A DNA stretch of 26,253 bases, from NCBI GenBank assembly GCA_035317605.1, contig DATHGT010000307.1, positions 1 through 26,253 on the forward strand. The letters are read 5' to 3'. The DNA comes from DATHGT01 sp035317605 (GTDB lineage: Bacteria > Methylomirabilota > Methylomirabilia > Rokubacteriales > CSP1-6). This document shows positions 23,385 through 26,253 of the stretch, in pieces. Below the pieces are notes generated by a model that ran no database searches, was not told the DNA's origin, and worked only from the letters and a program-made list of their open reading frames with translations. How positions within the stretch are numbered: the stretch's first letter is position 1; each line of letters starts with the position of its first letter. Both the position numbers and the translations under genes were made by a program.

Positions 23385-24599
23385 CTAGACCACCCCGTCC
23401 TTCTTCAAGGCCGCGAGATCGTCCTTGGAGAGGCCGAGCATCTCGCCGTAGACGTCGGTGTTGTCGGCGCCGAGGATGGGCGAGGACTTCACCTTGACGT
23501 AGCTCTCCGACATCTTCACCGGCCAGCCGGGGATGACGACCTTGCCGCGGACCGGATGGTCGATCTCGGCGAAGATCTCGCGCTCGCGCATGCTCGGATC
23601 TTCGGAAAGCTCCATGGTGTCCATCACGGCGCCGCACGGCACCCCGGCCCGGCCGAGCCGCTCCATCGCCTCGTGCTTGGTGTAGTTCTGGGTCCACGCC
23701 TCGATGTGGGTGTTGATCTCGTCGTTGTGCTGGCCGCGCAGGGGTGGCGTGGCGAAGCGCGGGTCGGCCTTGAGGTCCGCGCGCCCGATCGTCTCGCAGA
23801 GCCGCTCCCAGTGCGCGTTGGTGGCGCGGCTCGTGTAGATGTAGACGTAGTCGTTCTTGCCGCCGGGCTTGCACTTGAACACGTCGCAGGGCGCGTTGCC
23901 GAGCACGACCCGGTTGCCCTTCCGCTCGCAGGCCTTGTTGGTGAGGAGCTGCGAGGAGTAGGCGATGCGGCAGTAGTTCACCATCGCGTCCTGCATGGCG
24001 ACCTCGATCTTCTGGCCGCGACCGGTGACCGTGCGCTGGAAGAGCGCGGCGAGCACGCCGATCGCGGCGTGCAGGCCCGTGCCCGTGTCGCCGAGGGTGA
24101 CGCCGGGCTTGATGGGCGGGCCGTTCGGCTCACCGGTGATGCTCATGACGCCGCCGGCCGCCTGGGCGATCATGTCGAAGGCCAGGTTCGACTCGAAGGG
24201 ACTGCCCTTGCCGAAGCCTTTCACCGTCGCGTAGACGATGCGCGGGTTGATCGCCGCCACGTCCTCGTAGGAGAAGCCGAGCTTCTCGATGACGCCGGGC
24301 GCGAAGTTCTCCGCGAAGACGTCGGCCTTGGCGATCAGATCGCGCAGTATTTTCTTGCCGCGCTCGTCCTTGAGGTTGAGCGTCACCGAGCGCTTGTTGG
24401 CGTTCAGGAGCATGAAGTAGTAACTGTCGGCGTCCTTGCGCTCCGAAGAGGCGTTGCGGCCCTGCTCGCCGCCGACCGGGTTCTCGACCTTGATCACGTC
24501 GGCACCGAGCCAGGCCAGCGTCTCGGTGATCGAGGTGCCGGCCTCGAACTGGGTGAGATCGACGACGCGGATGCCGGCGAGCGCGGGTTGACCAGTCAT
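23385..24599 (-). CDS. CaiB/BaiF (class III) CoA-transferase
   Basis: This 404-residue enzyme shares the full family pattern: GIRVVDLTQFEAGTSITETLAWLGADVIKVENP, VTLNLKDERG, and LGDTGTGLHAAIGVLAALFQRTVTGRGQKIEVAMQDA. Asp171 in LGDTG corresponds to the catalytic Asp169 of formyl-CoA:oxalate CoA-transferase. GGAGG lies 6 nt before ATG 24599. It follows the enolase-superfamily gene by 48 bp and precedes the aldolase by 3 bp. It is a close paralogue of the islet enzyme at 13179-14408, sharing stretches such as SLAFDMIAQAAGG almost unchanged. The acid substrate is unknown. Confidence 0.93.
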   Translation of the reverse strand: MTGQPALAGIRVVDLTQFEAGTSITETLAWLGADVIKVENPVGGEQGRNASSERKDADSYYFMLLNANKRSVTLNLKDERGKKILRDLIAKADVFAENFAPGVIEKLGFSYEDVAAINPRIVYATVKGFGKGSPFESNLAFDMIAQAAGGVMSITGEPNGPPIKPGVTLGDTGTGLHAAIGVLAALFQRTVTGRGQKIEVAMQDAMVNYCRIAYSSQLLTNKACERKGNRVVLGNAPCDVFKCKPGGKNDYVYIYTSRATNAHWERLCETIGRADLKADPRFATPPLRGQHNDEINTHIEAWTQNYTKHEAMERLGRAGVPCGAVMDTMELSEDPSMREREIFAEIDHPVRGKVVIPGWPVKMSESYVKVKSSPILGADNTDVYGEMLGLSKDDLAALKKDGVV

Positions 24600-24647
24600 C
24601 AGTTTCCTCCAGGTGCGAGTCGGATATTAACCCCTGACGTGCCGTGA

Positions 24648-25799
24648 TCAGGCCGCATAGCGCCTGGCGTAGTCCCAGTCGATCTCCACCCCGAAGCCCG
24701 GCTTATCGTTGAGGTGAACGAAGCTGTCGCGAGTCTCGGCGCCGCCGACCAGCAGGTGGTGCGACAGGGGGTTGCGCGCCGCGTCGCCGTGCGACTCCAC
24801 ACCAAAGCCGCAGCGCGGCAGGGCCGCGACGAGATGCCCGTGCAGCTCGGGCGCGGTGTGCGGCGCGATCATGACCGCGTGCTGCTCGGCCAGCGCCGCG
24901 ACGCGCAGCCCCTCGGTGAACCCCGCGGCGCGCGTGCTGTCGAACTGCACGTAGCGGATCGCGCCGGTGGCAATGAAGTCGCGCACGGTGAAGCGGGTGA
25001 GCTCGCGCTCGCCGTGCGCGAGGGGTATCGAGGTGGCGGCGGCAAGCCGCACGAAATCCGCCGGCTGCAAGTACCAGTGCAGCGGCTCTTCCAGCCAGTA
25101 GATGTCGAGCGGCTCGACCCGGCGGGCGAACTCGATGCAACCGTCGACGTCGTAGGGCGCGTTCATGTCGAGCATCAGGGAGATGTCCTCGCCGATGGCC
25201 TCGCGCACCGTCCGCACCCGCTTGGCCTCGTCCGCCGGGCTGCCGGCGCCGGTCTTGAGCTTGACCGCGCGATAGCCCGCCTTCACGAAGCCGGCGAGCT
25301 CCTCGGCGTAGACCTTGTCCGGCGCCCCGGGACGGTAGTAGCCCCCCGTCGCGTAGGTCGGAATCGGGCGCTTCTCGCCTCCCAGCACCCGCCAGACCGG
25401 CAGGCCCGCGTGCTTTCCCTTGATGTCCCAGAGCGCGATGTCGATGCCCCCGATGGCGGCCATGATCTGCGGCCGCTCGCCGCGCGGCAGTGGCGGCGGC
25501 AGGCCATCGGCTCCGGCGATGCCTCCGGGGCGCGGGCACGTGAGGGAAAAGAGCCGGTCCCACACCGCGACGTGGGCGAGCGCGTCCATGCCACTGACGA
25601 TCTCTCCGAACCGGATTATCCAGGCGCAGATCGCCTTCATCGGCGAGCCGTGGATCTGCCCGTAGCCGGTGAGCCCGTCGTCGGTGCGCACTTCCACCAC
25701 GATGACGCTCGATGATTTCAGCTCCTCGTGCGCCGTCCACAGCACCTCCTGCAACGGCACCGAGATCGGATGGGGCTTGACGCTGGCGATCCGGGTCAC
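24648..25799 (-). CDS. Mandelate racemase/muconate-lactonizing family enzyme (enolase superfamily)
   Basis: This 383-residue enzyme abstracts the proton next to a carboxylate and racemises or dehydrates acid sugars or similar acids. YRAVKLKTGAG holds the KxK base. The metal ligands are Asp in LMLDMNAPYD, Glu in IYWLEEPLHWY and Glu in LAHGERE. The Asp in VQFDSTRAAG and the His in IAPHTAPE form the second catalytic dyad, so it is of the MR subgroup. I chose GTG 25799, where the family N-terminus TRIASVKPHPISVPL begins; TTG 25838 is a possible longer start. It is the first gene of the minus-strand set that includes the CoA-transferase, aldolase and LLM genes. Confidence 0.9.
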   Translation of the reverse strand: MTRIASVKPHPISVPLQEVLWTAHEELKSSSVIVVEVRTDDGLTGYGQIHGSPMKAICAWIIRFGEIVSGMDALAHVAVWDRLFSLTCPRPGGIAGADGLPPPLPRGERPQIMAAIGGIDIALWDIKGKHAGLPVWRVLGGEKRPIPTYATGGYYRPGAPDKVYAEELAGFVKAGYRAVKLKTGAGSPADEAKRVRTVREAIGEDISLMLDMNAPYDVDGCIEFARRVEPLDIYWLEEPLHWYLQPADFVRLAAATSIPLAHGERELTRFTVRDFIATGAIRYVQFDSTRAAGFTEGLRVAALAEQHAVMIAPHTAPELHGHLVAALPRCGFGVESHGDAARNPLSHHLLVGGAETRDSFVHLNDKPGFGVEIDWDYARRYAA

Positions 25800-26027
25800 G
25801 TGGGCTTTCTCGCTCCCGTTCGTAGGATAGCGCGGCAACTATACGCCCTGCCGCTGCTCACGACGACCGTCATCCGCGATTGCGCGTCGCGTTTCTCGAG
25901 CCGGGACAGACCCGCTCCGTCTGGCACAGAGGCTGCGTTGGCCATTCAGATGGATTCCAAGACTGCGCGGGGACGGTCGCCGCTGCGTCAGGCGACCGTC
26001 GCGGCGCCCACCTGGGAGGGGTCACTC

Positions 26028-26253
26028 GTGTGCAGGCCAGTGCTGAGGAGTCTTCAACTTATGCTCGTGGTCTCCGCTTGCGTCGTCGCCGTGAGGGCCG
26101 GCGCCCAGAGCAGCGGGCCGACGATCGCCGGATGCCCGCTCCTGCCCGCTGACAATATCTGGAACGTCCGCGTTGACACTTTGCCTATCCACCTGCACTC
26201 CGGCGACTATGTGGCCGCCATCGGAAGTACCAAGACCGTCCATCCCGACTTCG
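26028..26253 (+). CDS. Secreted protein of unknown function, cut by the window end
   Basis: An open frame starts at GTG 26028, with GGGAGGG placed 7 nt upstream, and runs off the right edge after 75 codons. The first 27 residues form a signal peptide (basic start, hydrophobic LMLVVSACVVAV, cleavage near RAGAQ). The mature part begins with CPLLPADNIWNVRVDTLPIH and goes on to VAAIGSTKTVHPDF. I recall this PADN-WN-VD-LP opening from secreted hypothetical proteins of soil bacteria, with no known function. It is divergent from the enolase-superfamily gene; the 228 bp between hold no other feature I can support. Confidence 0.8.
   Translation, partial: MCRPVLRSLQLMLVVSACVVAVRAGAQSSGPTIAGCPLLPADNIWNVRVDTLPIHLHSGDYVAAIGSTKTVHPDF

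Noticed and set aside
23310..24647. A 445-residue plus-strand frame opposite the second CoA-transferase
   Set aside because: Antisense shadow of a conserved enzyme with its own ribosome site.
25880..26152. A 90-residue plus-strand frame near the right edge
   Set aside because: It overlaps the signal-peptide gene starting at 26028 in another frame and shows no ribosome site or family features.
1..26253. CRISPR arrays, riboswitches, rRNA or a replication origin
   Set aside because: No regularly spaced repeat array, no recognised riboswitch consensus, no rRNA sequence and no DnaA-box cluster were seen on reading either strand.

Overview
The window is high-GC (visibly around two-thirds G+C), gene-dense bacterial DNA. 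It encodes many soil-heterotroph families: class III CoA-transferases, HpcH/HpaI aldolases, RidA proteins, an LLM flavin oxidoreductase, a TauD-type dioxygenase and a family 5 substrate-binding protein. MltA, outer-membrane-type secretion signals and a Tat signal indicate a Gram-negative cell. The mix recalls uncultivated soil lineages such as Rokubacteria/Methylomirabilota or deltaproteobacteria-like groups. That placement is an impression from gene content, not a phylogeny.

Layout. 1-600: three copies of a short IS-end-like motif, a frameshifted tyrosine-recombinase C-terminus, then tRNA-Arg(ACG) and tRNA-Ser(GCT), both on the minus strand and 1 nt apart. 700-6000: a small membrane-anchored protein on the minus strand, divergent from treY and malQ (maltodextrin/trehalose metabolism, no treZ in view). 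6100-6800: a HbpS/GlcG-like gene and a DUF1330 gene meeting stop codon to stop codon. 6870-9281: a plus-strand set (dioxygenase, small membrane protein, two RidA-family proteins). 9285-12939: a minus-strand set (MltA transglycosylase, Tat-exported nicotinamidase, family 5 solute-binding protein).

12970-17004: a 58-bp 3' fragment of tRNA-Ser(TGA) lies at the left and the intact tRNA-Ser(TGA) at the right, in the same orientation. They enclose about 3.9 kb with a class III CoA-transferase, a COG3618-type amidohydrolase (apparently CTG-initiated), an HpcH/HpaI aldolase and a nitroreductase. The geometry is that of an element integrated in a tRNA anticodon loop that has lost its integrase.

17213-21568: a compact plus-strand cluster of a GNAT-like acyltransferase, a free-standing NRPS adenylation-PCP didomain whose ten-residue specificity code reads DAWFLGNVVK (a leucine code), and a cytochrome P450. 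This looks like a minimal pathway that modifies PCP-bound leucine and is the most interesting functional unit here. 21531-25799: a minus-strand operon of an enolase-superfamily (MR-like) enzyme, a class III CoA-transferase, an HpcH/HpaI aldolase and an LLM oxidoreductase, probably acid-sugar or hydroxy-acid catabolism. It repeats the CoA-transferase plus aldolase pairing seen in the islet. The right edge cuts a secreted protein that starts at GTG 26028.
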